DNA from: Alligator mississippiensis
Lineage: Eukaryota; Chordata; Crocodylia; Alligatoridae
DNA: 64,000 nt
Direction of reading: 5' to 3'
Assembly: GCF_030867095.1 (NCBI RefSeq)
Contig: NC_081828.1
Span: forward strand, 215,233,978 to 215,297,977
In this document: positions 11,133 to 22,530 of the stretch, piece after piece
Numbering within the stretch: position 1 is the stretch's first letter
Layout of the letters: each line of letters begins with the position of its first letter
Program-made: the position numbers and the translations under genes
The notes under the pieces: model-generated
Database searches by the model: none
What the model was told of the DNA's origin: nothing
Seen by the model: the letters and a program-made list of their open reading frames with translations, nothing else

Positions 11133-11507
11133 GCCGCATCTACATGAGATGCTTTACTGTGAAGTAGCGTAGTTTACTGAGCAGTAAACACGTGCATCTA
11201 CATGTGCGTAAGCTTACTGTGCAGTAAAGCTCGCTAACTGCGAGTGAATTTGCTACCTGCAAATGCAAGTAGAACATTTTTTTGTGATTAGTATCGACAC
11301 AGTAGTGCTCATGTAGATGCCTGACTGGGATTAAATCTGCACTCCTTGATGGTGCCAGGGGCCCATTGCAGGGCCCCAGGAATCAGGAGCAGTTTGCTGC
11401 CATTAGCAGCAAATCTGCTGTCACTTCCCTGCATGTGTAAATGCCTGTCTGGGAGCATTTACTCACTTATAAACTGATCCTGGATCAAATACATATGTAG
11501 ACAGGCC
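11133..11507. mobile_element. Palindromic MITE with CACAG duplication
   Basis: Left end GCCGCATCTACATGAGATGC, right end CATATGTAGACAGGCC. Perfect 5-bp flanks CACAG at 11,128-11,132 and 11,508-11,512. The inner sequence has the family's TTACTGTGCAGTAAA and GAATTTGCTACCTGCA words. The middle part (11,320-11,450) departs from the other copies and may be a subfamily core. Confidence 0.8.
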
Positions 11508-11512
11508 CACAG

Positions 11513-13525
11513 AGTCCATTTTAGTAGAGCATAGACTAGAGTCATGCAACTGGTCAATGGAAGGAGCAGGCTTTGCTTCATCAAGTAGAAGGATGCCATG
11601 AGAAGAGATGATGTGTCTGTCTGTCTGTTGGACCAACGCAAAAAGAAGAAAAAGGACTGAAGCAAAGGCTGATGAGAGGGTAAGGCCTGAAGATGCTGTG
11701 GAGTTTGAGGTGATAAAAGGCAGGAAGGATGGAGCAGCTGTGTATATTCCAAATTCTGAAGGGACACTTGTATAAAAGAGCACAGGACTAGCAGGGACCA
11801 GTCCCCTGTAACTGCCAGAAGCCACGTGCAAAGCAGTGAACACGCAACACAGCTTAACTCTTCTTTTTTTGCCATTGTATTTTTTTTCCCTATGGAGCAA
11901 TCAAATTTACAGTCTGGCTCCTTCCACCTCGTTTCATTAGAGTTGAAGAAGACCCAGCTGGCAAGAAAATCAGGATTTCATAGAGGGTAGGAAAAGGAGG
12001 TCAACTTCTGAGATGAGAAGCGTCCAGACTCATAAGGGAGCCACAGGCTGGAAGAAAGGACAGGTGAAAGGGGCAGGCCAGGCCACAGATCAGCCTGTTG
12101 CTGACAGTGAGAGGATGCAGGACTGCAGCTGGAAAGCAAGAAGTCACAGCACATATGGGCAGCAAGGAGGCATAGTTGGTGAGTCTTGGTGAGATAAAAG
12201 ACTCAGAGGTCTTCTACTTGGAGGATATGAACGTGTGTGGCAGACCACCATGGCCTAGCATCTATAAAGATCAAGCTTATTGAACACATATAGTGCATGA
12301 ACGTGAGCTTGAGATACCCACCAGCGTCTAGCAGGGACTCGTAGACCAACTCTTGTGGGAACAACCTGCAATAAAGAGATAAGATGATGGCCCATTCCTC
12401 TTTCTCCTGCTCTTCCATCTCCTTTTTTTCAAATGTAGGCAGTAGTTCTTCAGCCAGAGCCTGGTTTCTGCTGGGCATCAAAGGAAAGCAACCAAAGAGA
12501 TGTGCAGGTTATTTTTTTCCTTACATTAAAAACATTAAGAACATTAAAATCTCTGCTTTTAAACATGCCCTTTTGCAGAGCAACCTGCTAGAATCACAAA
12601 AATAATCTCTTGTGTTAAAGGAGCAGATGGCAACCATAATACATCCAGTGCTCCAGATGCGCTGAATTCTATAACATTCTTATTTCATTTTATAAGGCAA
12701 CAAAACCCCTCTATAAAATCAACCTTTATTTTTCCATGCTGAAGCTGTCCCATGCTTAAATAGCTGGGGACGTATCAAGGAACGCAGGGAGTATGGGGTT
12801 TCTTTCTCTTTATAAACATGCGCTGGCTCGTCCCACTAGGAACACTTTTAATGGACCCCAGAAGAGACTCTGGGATAATGTCCTACCTTGACCCTCAGCC
12901 AAAACTGGTCAGCAGGCACGTATTTTACTAGGGAGGCTGAAATCTTGGGGAGTTAAAGACATTGATCATGGTGGAAACTCCAGCTACAGCAGGTCCAGTT
13001 GGTTCAGATGGGTTCATCCTGCCCTGCAAGGTCGTGGGAAAGAGCAATTTGCACACGGATCAACTGAGATTCCTCTAGTCACCTGCGGAGACCAGTCAAA
13101 CCTAGTAGAGAGCACATGGAAGATTCTTTTGAAGCCAACTTGAATTTTCCTCAGGGGGAATGGGCAGAAAGCCATTCAGCCAAGACCTTCCCTTAGGTTT
13201 ATCTATGCAGGAAAGAGGGGACATTTTTCCTGCTGCAGGAACGTTTTTAAGTTATCCCTAAATTTACAAATCCTAAATCAGGGTGAAAGGACAAGATCTT
13301 CAAAAATCTCCTCCCCACTGTCCTCTCCCCTCCAAAAAAGAATCATGAACTAAAAGTTTTGGGGGAAAGTCCATTTGGGTCAATGGAAAGTTTTTCATGA
13401 GACTTTATTCCATTTTCATCCTATTCTTTCTTTCCACCTTTCTCACTTTCTTCTCTCCTCCTCCTCACCCCCTATTCTGCATTACATTTCTAAACAAGAC
13501 CTAATCCTTTACCCAAAAGGGATGT
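11513..13525. other. No recognisable feature
   Basis: Two kilobases without a clear repeat. Two overlapping minus-strand frames (138 and 145 codons, about 11,459-11,900) are in different frames of the same DNA and match no family. I see no exon. Confidence 0.45.
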
Positions 13526-13529
13526 GAAT

Positions 13530-13613
13530 GGGGTTCTGAAAATTTTCAGGTTTGATGGAGTGGCATTTTTCAAGAAAAGGAATATTTCACTGAAAAAATT
13601 CCAACCAGCTTTA
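13530..13613 (-). repeat. A/T-rich repeat end (CCAACCAGCT)
   Basis: AATATTTCACTGAAAAAATT then CCAACCAGCTTT mirrors the end of the repeat at 1,952. Confidence 0.4.
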
Positions 13614-13614
13614 G

Positions 13615-13770
13615 AAGTGGTGGGGGCTCCATCTTGGGAATCATTTAAGAACAAGTTAGACAAACTTAGCAGGGACAGTGTAGCCAGGGACGATGTTGCC
13701 TTGAGCAGGGTGTTAAATGAGATGATCTCCTGAAACCCCCACCATCTCTACTTTTTTTATGATTTTGCAT
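13615..13770 (+). repeat. Diverged CR1 3' tail
   Basis: 'catttaagaacaagttagac' (ORF2 end) then 'gatgttgccttgagcagggt' and 'gagatgatctcctgaaaccc' follow the CR1 tail order. This is an older, diverged subfamily than the CR1 at 16.5 kb. Confidence 0.6.
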
Positions 13771-13848
13771 GCAAAGTCATGATAGTCAGTAGCATTATAT
13801 CACTGAAACTGAGGAGAGAATCTGGCTCAATTTAAAGGAGGTAGATAA

Positions 13849-14643
13849 TAGGGCTATGTAAAGCTTTGGTCACTGATTCGATTCGTTGGAGTTTCGGCCC
13901 AATTCAGCAGCCACATCTCCAAATCTGAATCGAATCAGGAGACCCTTTAATCTCTCCGAATCGAATCAGAACCCTTTGAATCAATTCAGAGAGATATGAC
14001 GATTTGGACATAGATACAGCTTTAAATGTTTTTTCAACATACTTCAAGGTACTGGGTGGCTCGTGAACACTGAGGTGGTGAGGCAGATGGACTGTCCCAT
14101 GGGAGCATGGGGAGGCTCCCCAGCGCAGTTGGCAGTGGACCCAGAAGTGGACCAGAAGCACTTCCAGTCCACTTCTGGGTCTGCTGGGGAGCATGCTGGG
14201 GGAGCCCCTCCTCCTGACTCAGTGACTGGTGTCTTCTGGGTCTGCGGGACACCCGGGGTGCCCCTGTGGCCAATCGCTGAGCTGGGGGGACGTGGGGGAG
14301 GGTCTGCTGCGTGCTTGGCGGTGGACCTGGAAATGGACCGGAAGCACTTCCGTGTCCACCGCTGAGCAGGAGGGGCATTCCCGTGCTCCTGTAGGAAGCT
14401 CCGTCCGCCCCACCATCTCAGCATTCATAAGTCATGGCTGGTGCCTCGAGGTATGTAAAAAAAACATTTAAAGCTGTGTCTATGGCTAAATCACTGATTC
14501 TCCGAATCGGCATCGAATCTTCAGATTCAGATTCAGCTGAATTGAATCAGGGCAGTGATGCGAATCAACCACTCGAATCACTATCCCCCGAATCGGGTCA
14601 AATCTGAATCCGAATCTTATACAGCCCACTTAGCACACCCCTA
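13849..14643. mobile_element. hAT-type non-autonomous element, 795 bp
   Basis: Perfect 8-bp target duplication GTAGATAA at 13,841-13,848 and 14,644-14,651. Ends TAGGGCTATGTAAAGC and, complemented, TAGGGGTGTGCTAAGTGG are imperfect inverted repeats of hAT type. The subterminal zones are full of GAATCGAATC/GATTCG words. The G/C-rich middle has an inverted repeat of GGACCCAGAAGTGGAC (about 14,138-14,203). No transposase is visible; the long frames inside are by-products of the G/C-rich core. Confidence 0.85.
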
Positions 14644-14689
14644 GTAGATAAAGGCCTAATCATCATTGGTAGCCATCGGTCTTGGGAGG

Positions 14690-15388
14690 CTATGGAGATG
14701 GTGCCTTTGGTGGGTTACCGGATACCACCACCGCTTCCTGAGGGCTGAGGAGTCCGACAGCTGAGTCTGATGCTCAACAGGCAGGCCCTCCGCCAAGTTG
14801 CACATACAAACTCGGTTGCATTTGCACTGGCATACTGACTACAGGTTTGTCTTGCCTGCCTCTGATGCCTCTTCTCTAGCTCTTCATTCACACTCTCCAT
14901 CTCGAAGCAACATAGGACCTGCTTCCCACGGCTTTCCACTTACAGCAATCCAAAGCAATGGGTTCCCAGTGTTGGTCATCAATACTCAGTTCATGAATGT
15001 TTTCTTGCAGACATCAACAAAATGGAGTTTGGGACATCCAAGCTGACGTTTGCTAGTGTCCAACTCACAATAGAGTATGTCCTTGAGGATTCAGCCATTG
15101 CTCATACGATTCACATGTTCTAACCAACAGAGGCACCTCTGTCTCAGAAGCATGAACATACCGGGCATCTTGGCCTATTCCAGAACAGCAAAGTTGGAGA
15201 TTTTGTCACACCATGTTAAGCTCAAGATACGGGGGTGACATCGAAGATGGAAACTGTTAAGTTTTCTTTCTTCCTTAGCATAAGGTGTCCATGTTTTGTT
15301 GCTGTACAATAGATAGTATGCGCTGTAGGAGGACATCTTTGTCAACAGAGTGAGCGCTCTGTTTTTCCACTCTCTTTTGAAGCCCTAG
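14690..15388 (-). pseudogene. LINE reverse transcriptase C-terminal relic with Zn-finger-like end
   Basis: Read on the minus strand, three-frame translation gives in order a conserved post-RT block (YGSETWT-like, then LRCHPRILSLTWCDKISN), an LRQRCLCWLEHVNRM block (family form LRxRRLRWLGHVxRM), and a DILYCELDTSKRQLGCPK block. It ends with FVCATWRRACLLSI, a broken CxxC type finger (second Cys is Trp). These blocks belong to the ends of Jockey/I/L2-type non-LTR retrotransposons; I cannot fix the clade. Several stops and frameshifts make it dead. It is not a host gene. Confidence 0.8.
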
Positions 15389-15395
15389 TATCCAT

Positions 15396-15730
15396 GGGTG
15401 TCTATACATGTGTTCCAGGGTGGAAGGGGGGGGGTGCTTTAATTAGAGCACTCTAATGAAAGCACCCATAGCATCACATGTATTCAGTGTCCCATGCTTC
15501 AAAATGGTGGTGAGGGCGCTTTAACTAAATCTTGTTGAATGAGCTTCAGTTAAAAGTGCCCATGCCACTATTTCGAAATCTGGGGACACTGAGTACACAT
15601 GACATGGAGGCTGCTGGATCACGCTATTTAGCACGCTTCAGCAGACTCACAACAGACTTGATTGAGTGTGCTCCATCGTGTATTAATTAGCATGCCTTGG
15701 AGCAGAGGTCCGTCATGTGTATAAGTGCCC
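15396..15730. mobile_element. Hairpin MITE, second family
   Basis: Ends GGGTGTCTATACATGTG and, complemented, GGGCACTTATACACATG. Inside, ATTCAGTGTCCCATGCTTCA (from about 15,481) and, complemented, ACTCAGTGTCCCCAGATTTC (from about 15,594) form long internal inverted arms of about 45 bp. Words such as TAATTAGCATGCC differ from the main MITE family. No target duplication is obvious. It lies directly beside the LINE relic. Confidence 0.75.
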
Positions 15731-16477
15731 TATGTGCTGTCACAGCTGCCTGACTCACTACAGTAGCTGGATACATCACAAAAATATCTCTGCTGCTAAT
15801 TAACGTAGCATCAGAGATATTGTTACCCCCAAGAGCTGGGAGATGAAGTAACTCCATCTACAACCTTTAGGAAATTGGTAGCAGGATCAAACATAACTCC
15901 CAGAGTTTCTGATTCCCAGCTCACTGCCTTAACCAGAAACCCATTGCTTCTAATCATTTCTCCTTTTGCTGAAGTGAAGCTTTACTTACTGACAACATTT
16001 TGATGAGAAAGCAGAATGAAATAGCTTCAGTAGCATTCTTAAAGTAGCCTGGAAATTTAAGGGGAGGGAAACAGCAGACTAGGGAAAGCTTGTCCGTGCA
16101 TTCAAAAATTGTAAAGCTCTGAATTCGGGGAGCACCAGGAACACAAAGATCACAGCAGCTCCAAGAATCGACAATGGAGCCATGGTCCTGTTATTTCCAG
16201 TTGCTTATCTTTGTGTGCGTAATACCTGGGCGTTCGCTGTATCCTAGCCATACGAATCACAAGCTTTTACATCCATGCCTATTATAGCGTGCCATCACGA
16301 AGTGCATGCGAGCGCAGTAGCTGATTTCCCGAAATTCATGGCAGTGTGCCATGGACCTGAGAGGGGAATGGCCCTGAGTGTTTAACAAGACTTTCAGTTA
16401 CTAGAAGGCAGTAAAATATCCCCAGAAATCCCAGTAATTGTTTTATCAGGCAGAGGGAGGGCAGAGAGACATAAACT
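15731..16477. other. Unassigned; old SINE-like fragment at 15,830-15,965
   Basis: 'ggagatgaagtaactccatc', 'attggtagcaggatcaaaca' and 'tgattcccagctcactgcct' follow the minus-strand order of a CORE-SINE. The rest shows nothing. Confidence 0.35.
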
Positions 16478-17209
16478 CCAGTACAGGCTGGGGACTAACT
16501 GGCTAAGCAGCAGCTCTGTGGAAAAGGGTGTGGGGGTTACAATAGCCAATAAGCTGAATATGAGCCAGCAGTGTGTCCTTGGTGCCAAGAAGGCTAACAG
16601 CACCCTGGGCTGCATTGGGAGGAGCATTGCCCGCAGATCCAGGGAAGTGATTATTCCCCTCTATTCTGCACTGGTGAGACCACATCTGGAGTCCTGGGTC
16701 CAGTTTTGCCCCCCATCTACCCCCTTTTGAAAGGATGGGGACAAATTGGAGAGTCTAGTAGAGAGCAACAAAAAATTTGGGGGGGGTTGGGGGACATGAC
16801 TTACAAGGAAAGACTGAGGGAACTGCAATGATTTAGTCTGCAGAAGCAAAAACTGAGGGGGTTTGAATAGCAGCCTTCAACTCCCTGCAAGTTGGTTCAA
16901 AGAGGATGGAGCTGGGCTGTTCTCAGTGGGGGCAGATGGCAGGACAAGGAGCAATGGGCTCAAGCTGCAGCAAGGAAAGTTGAGGTTGGATGTTAGGAAA
17001 AACTCTCTCACGAGGAGGGTAGTGAAGCACTGGAACGGGTTACCCGGAGAGGTGGTGCACTCTCCATCCTTGGAGGTGTTTAGGACCAGGTAGACAAAGC
17101 CTTGGCTGGGATGATGTAGCTGGGGCTGGTCCTGCTCGGAGCAGGGGGTTGGACTAGATGTGACCTCCCAAAGTCCCTTCCCACCCTCGTTTTCTATGAT
17201 TCAATGAAA
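16478..17209 (+). mobile_element. 5'-truncated CR1 LINE with ORF2 C-terminus
   Basis: The longest clean CR1 here. Translation of 16,518-16,730 includes LGCIGRSIARRSREVIIPLY and SALVRPHLESWVQF, the region after the RT domain. 16,863-17,093 gives [20 protein letters not shown], then [20 protein letters not shown], the ORF2 C-terminus. The 3' tail ends GTTTTCTATGATTCAATGAAA. Frameshifts around 16,735-16,860 break the frame, so it is inactive. Confidence 0.95.
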
Positions 17210-17364
17210 CTCATTCGCTCTTAAGTTTGAATTAGATGCCTTGCTGTTATGATGGCGAGTACTTTAGAAGTGTAAGAGCTAGAGAGATGGCTAGAGAAGC
17301 TACGCTTAAGATTACAAAAATGCATTCAAAAGAAAAGGGATGTAATGTGATAGGTAGTATCATT

Positions 17365-17490
17365 TGTTTATTTATTTGTGTTCCCATGGTACCTAAATAT
17401 ACACCAGGATGCCATGTGGGGCAGGGGGAAGATGGGAAAATGGCCCCTGCCCCTTAAAAATTTCCAACCTAACATAGAAAGTGCCTCATC
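17365..17490 (+). repeat. Ancient L3/CR1-like fragment
   Basis: 'tttatttatttgtgttccca', 'tggtacctaaatatacacca' and 'cccctgccccttaaaaattt' follow the order of the widespread reptile repeat with TATTGCAGTAGCACC...GTCCCTGCCCC. Weak. Confidence 0.35.
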
Positions 17491-18570
17491 AGATCAGATC
17501 TGCTTTATCTGCTCCGACATCACATCTCCATCAGGGGTCCATGCCAGTTGCTTCAAAGGAGAATGCAAGAAACCCTGGGTTTAAGTGCTTATGAGACAAT
17601 CTGCCAGAAGGGAAAAGCATCATTTTAACCTCGAATAGCTATGGCAGGACTTCAGCTCTGATGTGTGATGGCTCATGGCCGTTCCCAAACTCTGGGCTAT
17701 TCTTTTCTGTATCAGCTGTGATAGCTCAGGACAATCCCAAGGATGATAAGCAACTGGAGAAATGCCCAAGCCTTTTTGAAGTCCTGTGAACCTTCTGGCC
17801 TCAATGATCTCTTGTGGGGGTGAGTACCGTGTGTAGGATGTGTCAAAGTATTTTCTTGATCTTTCCTGGAAATTTACCACTGTGTGGTTTCCTTGAATGA
17901 CCCCAGGTCCTTGTATTATGATCTGGATGACCAATTGGCCACCTGCAAGCTGCATCCAGCCACTGAGGGGTTATAACTTGCAGATCCTGAGGTCTTAGTC
18001 TGAGCGATGTTCCTCCATATCACTCTCCAGTTGCTACCACAGGCATCTCCAGGCTCTGCCTTCTTCCTCCAGCTTCCACTACCTGCCTCCATCCCTGGGG
18101 CAGGGTGGCTTGCAGGTCTAAGGAAGTCCACCTCCAGAGGGCTGGGGGGACCCAGGGACCCCATATTGTGTGGGGACATCAGTCTGGTGTTGGTGCAGCC
18201 TGTACAACACACAACCAAGGAGGCCCCCAGCCACCCAGAAGCTGAATAGTGCTGTATTATGAAAAAGAGTGAAGAGAAGTTCCTGATCTGCCTTCTGTGG
18301 ACCTCGTCCTATCTCATGTTCTATTATTTATAACCTCTCAGGTGAATTTTCAGATAGAAGAGAGTTTTTCCAGGCCCTTAGTGAAGAGAAATGTCTCACT
18401 GAGGATGTTGGAACATTGTCTGGCTTCTCTCCTCCCTTCCCTGCATGCATGCAGAACCATGTTCCTGTCCTGGGAAATGCTCCCAGATTGAAAAGCAAAC
18501 AAACAGAAAACCCTCCCATCGATTCTGTTCTATATCAAGACAAAGCCAAGAAGGTAGGTAGGAAAAATTA
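17491..18570. other. No recognisable feature
   Basis: Frames up to 111 codons on both strands, none with recognisable motifs. Confidence 0.45.
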
Positions 18571-18888
18571 ATGAATCATAGAAAATGAGGGTTGAAGGGA
18601 CCTCAGGAGGTCACATCTAGTCCAACCCCCTGCTCCAAGCAGGACCAGCCCCAGCTACATCATCCCAGACAAGGCTTTGTCTACCCAGGTCTTAAAAACC
18701 CACAAGGATGGAGAGTTCACAACCTCTCTGGGTATCCTGTTCTAGTGTTTTATCATCTTCCTAGTGAGAAAGTTCTTCTTAATATCCAAAATCAACTTCC
18801 CTTGCTGCGACTTGAGCCCATTGCTCCTTGTCCTGTCATCTGCCCCCACTGAGCACATCCCAGCTCCATCCTCTTTGCAGACTAAATA
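18571..18888 (-). mobile_element. 5'-truncated CR1 LINE
   Basis: Reads as the complement of the CR1 3' end: ATCATAGAAAATGAGGGTTG, then AGTCCAACCCCCTGCTCCAA, to ATCCCAGCTCCATCCTCTTT. The tail lies at the left. Confidence 0.93.
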
Positions 18889-18900
18889 AACCCATTTTCT

Positions 18901-18935
18901 GAATGAATGAATGAATGAATGAATGAATGAATGAA
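18901..18935. repeat. (GAAT)n microsatellite
   Basis: Nearly nine GAAT units, just beyond the 5' end of the minus-strand CR1. Confidence 0.95.
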
Positions 18936-19499
18936 CTGCAAATTATCCTGTAGCTCTGTGGGCAGGTCACTTCCTTGGGCAGTAGGGAAACTAAGCGATG
19001 TCCCTTATTCCTGGGCATTACCTTCCTTTATCTCTGGTTTGGATGAGAAATCCCACCCTGACTCAGGGAAACCCATCCTGGGGAAAGTTTTGTTGAAACT
19101 GTTGGGCTCTTCAAAAAAAAAAAAAAAAAAAAAAAAACCCTCACAAAAAGTGGGTTTTGACAAATTAGCATTTTCCTAAAGAAGTGTCCGGGTGGACAAT
19201 CCCCAACTGCTAGCTGTATCTGGGGTCTTGGGAGTGAAACATCAAACCTCTGACCTCTTCATTGCCAATTTAAAACCAGTCCAGGACGGCAAGGAATGAG
19301 CATTATTAATTGAGCATCACTATAATTTCATGGATTTGATGCAGCTTCCTTTTGACTGAGTAATTTCAGTATCACTCCTTAAAGAACAGTGCCCTGGTAA
19401 CCCAACAATATTACAAGCTACTGTCCTTGAATTGTGTTATTTGGCAGCTGAATACACATTTCTGGTCTGGGAAAGATTAGCATATGGGAAAAAGCAAGA
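18936..19499. other. Unassigned, with a 25-bp A tract at 19,113-19,137
   Basis: No source gene or SINE body is recognisable upstream of the A tract, so I do not call a processed retrocopy. Confidence 0.45.
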
Positions 19500-19560
19500 C
19501 CAGGGGTGGGCAAAATATGGTCTGTGGGCTGGATCCAGCCCGCTGAGGGATATAGTCTGC
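19500..19560 (+). mobile_element. hAT end fragment (CAGGGGTGGGCAAA family)
   Basis: CCAGGGGTGGGCAAAATATG followed by 'gtctgtgggctggatccagc' matches the 5' end of the hAT at 55.55 kb. The sequence after about 19,560 diverges, and no right end is seen. Confidence 0.6.
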
Positions 19561-19990
19561 CCTGCAGTGAGTCCAACAGTCCTGCCTGGCCCAGGTGCAG
19601 GGGCACCCTGGGGGAACCGGGCACCGGTGAGGATCTTGCAAAGACTACGGATCAAGCTATAGTATGTACCAGTTTCTGGACCCAAATTTGAACATTAAGA
19701 ACTATAGGTGCATTTTGTCATTCTTCTTGGTAGATGGAAAAGGAGAGAGACTCCCCATGGATCTGTAGCACCCTCTCTCTGCTAGGGTGGCAGACTTATC
19801 TCTCTGGTAAAGTCATGGATGAAGGTATAGTAATATAAGCCTGTGCCCATTCCTGGAGTCATAATGCAGACCAGAATCTCAGCTGTCATTAAAAAATGTT
19901 GGTAGCCTAACAGATGTAAAAAAATAAGGCAGGAAAAAAAAAGCAACCCTGTGCCTGAGTCTGAAGAGGGCTGGAAGCAATGGTTCTAGG
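19561..19990. other. No recognisable feature
   Basis: No repeat signature or supported frame. Confidence 0.4.
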
Positions 19991-19995
19991 AGATT

Positions 19996-20060
19996 TGCAC
20001 CTTATAGACAGAGCTGCATAATATTTTGTAAGCAATAGCTTACTTCAGAAGATACTGAGA
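19996..20060 (-). repeat. PLE terminal segment with decayed hammerhead-like hairpin
   Basis: On the minus strand the order is CTGAA, a perfect 6-bp stem GTAAGC-TATT-GCTTAC (20,028-20,043), AAAA, then ATTATGCAGCTC and TCTATAAGGTGC. The amniote PLE terminal repeat has CTGATGA, stem, GAAA and a short GC...GC helix in the same order. Here three core bases (TGA) are missing and GAAA has become AAAA, so it cannot be an active ribozyme. Confidence 0.55.
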
Positions 20061-20201
20061 CGAGACTATAAAAAGCAGAGTTTAAACAGAAACTAGTGAT
20101 TTGAATATAAGAGGTAGGGAGGGGAAGGAAAAGGAAGAGGGACCTGCTGGGAGAGAAAAACAAAGCAGTTATCCCACTCAGGGAAAGAGGGGTTATAAAA
20201 A

Positions 20202-20760
20202 CTAAGCCAGGTAATTGGATAAGAAGCCATAGTCTTGGTTTAGACCATACTCAACACAGACCAGTCTGTGGATGGTTACTTGTTCCATAATTTCCATTCA
20301 AGTTAGTTTTTAATGCGTTGTTGTCTACAAACAGCTACTCTGAGGTCAGTGGGGGAGCGTCCAGGGAGGTCCAAATGTCCTTTTACAACTTCGTGCATCT
20401 TTCTGGAGCGGATGTCAGATCAGTGATCATTCATTCTTACATGGGATGGTCGCCCTATGTGCCCGATGTAGACAGTCAAGGGGCATTATGGGCATGCAAT
20501 GGGGTATGAGAAGTTGGTAGAGGAGCAGCTCAATGAACCTCAGATGTTATAATAATCTGTGCTATTTGGTCCAGTGATGATGTGGTCTGCGTTGATGAAG
20601 GGTCACAGCTGGCATCTGGGTCCAGAATAAAAAGTCCGGTGCCTTGGTGAGAATAGGAGTGAATAGCTTGCTGTTGTTCGAAATTGGTATGAGGTTTCTC
20701 CTCTCTCAAGAAGATGAGATCCTTCATGCATCTCATCTCCTGACTTTCCAGGGTTGGGCA
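20202..20760 (-). pseudogene. Penelope-like element C-terminus, GIY-YIG-like endonuclease relic
   Basis: Minus-strand translation gives DHIITGPNSTDYYNI, a stop, GSLSCSSTNFSYPIACP, a stop, then VYIGHIGRPSHVRMNDH, a stop, and SDIRSRKMHEVVKGHLDLPG (20,303-20,473). This is the order of a PLE Cys-rich linker and GIY-YIG-like nuclease, with VYIGHIGR as the catalytic-motif region. A frameshift precedes the terminal block GLNQDYGFLSNYLA, which stops at 20,202. Upstream at 20,560-20,760 the RT linker is barely legible. At least three in-frame stops and one frameshift make it inactive. The hammerhead-like segment just downstream fits a PLE 3' terminal repeat. Confidence 0.8.
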
Positions 20761-21299
20761 GAGCCAAACAGGGCACTAGTGGGAGAGGGGCTGGTTCCCT
20801 AGAGGCCTAGTTTATCTTCATTTAACCTCCTGCTCATAATGGCCTTATGTATTATCTTCCCCAGGGTACTGGCGACATTTGAACCAGTGCTGTTACAATA
20901 TGGAGGGCCAACAGCTGAGATAAGGAACTAATGCCATTAACTACAAGCAGCAGTAATAGGTTTGTATCCCGAAGAAGATTAAGGACTGTGGGGCACACCT
21001 TTTTGCAGTCCAATCCCTCTTTTTCATTCACAATCTGGTCTCCTTGCACGTATGTGCATGGTTACTTACGTCAGTAGGGACAGGCAAGAAAAAATGCAGT
21101 GTCACAGCCAATAATTTCATGGGATGATTTAGTGAACTGATCTCCAAGTGCAAACTGCCAAATGCCAGCAGTTCAAATGCCCATAAAATCAGGTTAGCAA
21201 TTCCTCCTTCCAAATGGAATACTCTCTGGACCTTACAGCATGCAGGCTTTTCAGATGAGGGCTTTCAAACCAAGGCCATGCAGAGTTATGTTGAGACTG
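20761..21299. other. No recognisable feature
   Basis: May include more PLE sequence upstream of the GIY-YIG relic, but I could not read an RT motif. Confidence 0.35.
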
Positions 21300-21660
21300 T
21301 GGTGTGTCTACACATGCTTTTGTGTGTGCCGAAACTTAGTACACATTAGACAAATACATATTAAGGCAATTTAGGTGCACAGTGAAAGCTCATTAATGCG
21401 GTGTGCAGACTGACTTGGGACTAAAGTTAGCCCCATGTCAGTCAATATACACAGCGGTAATACACCTTAGCACATCTAGATGCTCATTAAGGCACTTTAG
21501 CTATTTGCTTTGGCATGTATCAAATTAGCCTAAAATCATCATTTTTAAGGTGCATTAAGGGTGTGCACGTGCACACTCGTGCCTCTAATGCATCTTAAAA
21601 ATGGCTAATATGCCTCCAATTGGCACGTGTAGTGTGTACTTGGTCAAGTGTCATGCGCTA
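21300..21660. mobile_element. Palindromic MITE, AAGGCAATTTA subfamily
   Basis: Left end GGTGTGTCTACACATGCTTT. The core has GCAGACTGACTTGGGACTAA and AGTTAGCCCCATGTCAGTC, the family palindrome. It shares CATATTAAGGCAATTTA-type words with the copy at 22.5 kb. The right end is eroded. Confidence 0.8.
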
Positions 21661-22530
21661 CACTACATGCCCTCCACCCCAGAAGTGGCTGTATTTCAGT
21701 GGTATTGTGTGCATGAAGCAATAGAAGTTGCTTAGAGCCCCTTTGGATTGAGATGTGGAACACCAATATGCCATGTTGTTATTATTACGGTAGTGTCCAA
21801 GCAAATCACATATTTCAGTGCCGGGTTTTCATTGCCTTTCGCAATCCGTTGCCTCTGTTGGCTGTGGGACATGTCCGTTGCACGCAAGCCATTTCAAATG
21901 GGATTAAATTAGAAAGGCAGGACAGTTTCCACCAACCTGTACAATCTCTTGCACAAGGGAAACATGCTTAGAAGAAAGGCTGTCAGGAATAATAGTCTGT
22001 CTGCCGTGTTTTCCAGTCGCATTGATCTAAGAGCTGGAACGCTGATAACTTCCAAGCTCTCGAGCGTCGAAATCCCTTAGCTGGCGCAAAGAACCCTTCT
22101 TCAACAGACATTGCTTAAGCAGAATACATTGCTTGCTGACATGCATCAATAGCATCTGCCAAATTATACGTGATTTAAGGCAACTAATGCACTATGTGAT
22201 GATAGGTGAAGGCAGGCATATCCCAAAAGATATATTACTTACCACCTGTCTGGACCAGATGCATAAATATTACTCAGTCCAATTTTGGGGCAGCTTTGCA
22301 CTTCTGAAATTTTGACACAGGGGTATTGGTGGAGCTTTTTGTGCTAGTTTCCATCACACTGTGTTCTTGTTTTCTGGTGCATGTAAAACAATAGTATAGG
22401 ATTCAATTGCACTGATCTGAAGTAAGAACTAGTTGGAAAAACAGAAACAGAGCACTAGATTCATGGAAAAGTGAGAAATGTCAAAGCTTGGAAGTTTTTC
22501 AAAACATTTGTATCAATTTTATTGAGACTG
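21661..22530. other. No recognisable feature
   Basis: Single-copy-looking sequence without gene or repeat signatures. Confidence 0.4.

Noticed and set aside
11459..11900. Overlapping minus frames of 138 and 145 codons
   Set aside because: Two frames over the same DNA, no motif, and the end overlaps a MITE.
19113..19137. A tract as the tail of a processed retrocopy
   Set aside because: No spliced gene-like or SINE body upstream and no flanking direct repeats seen.
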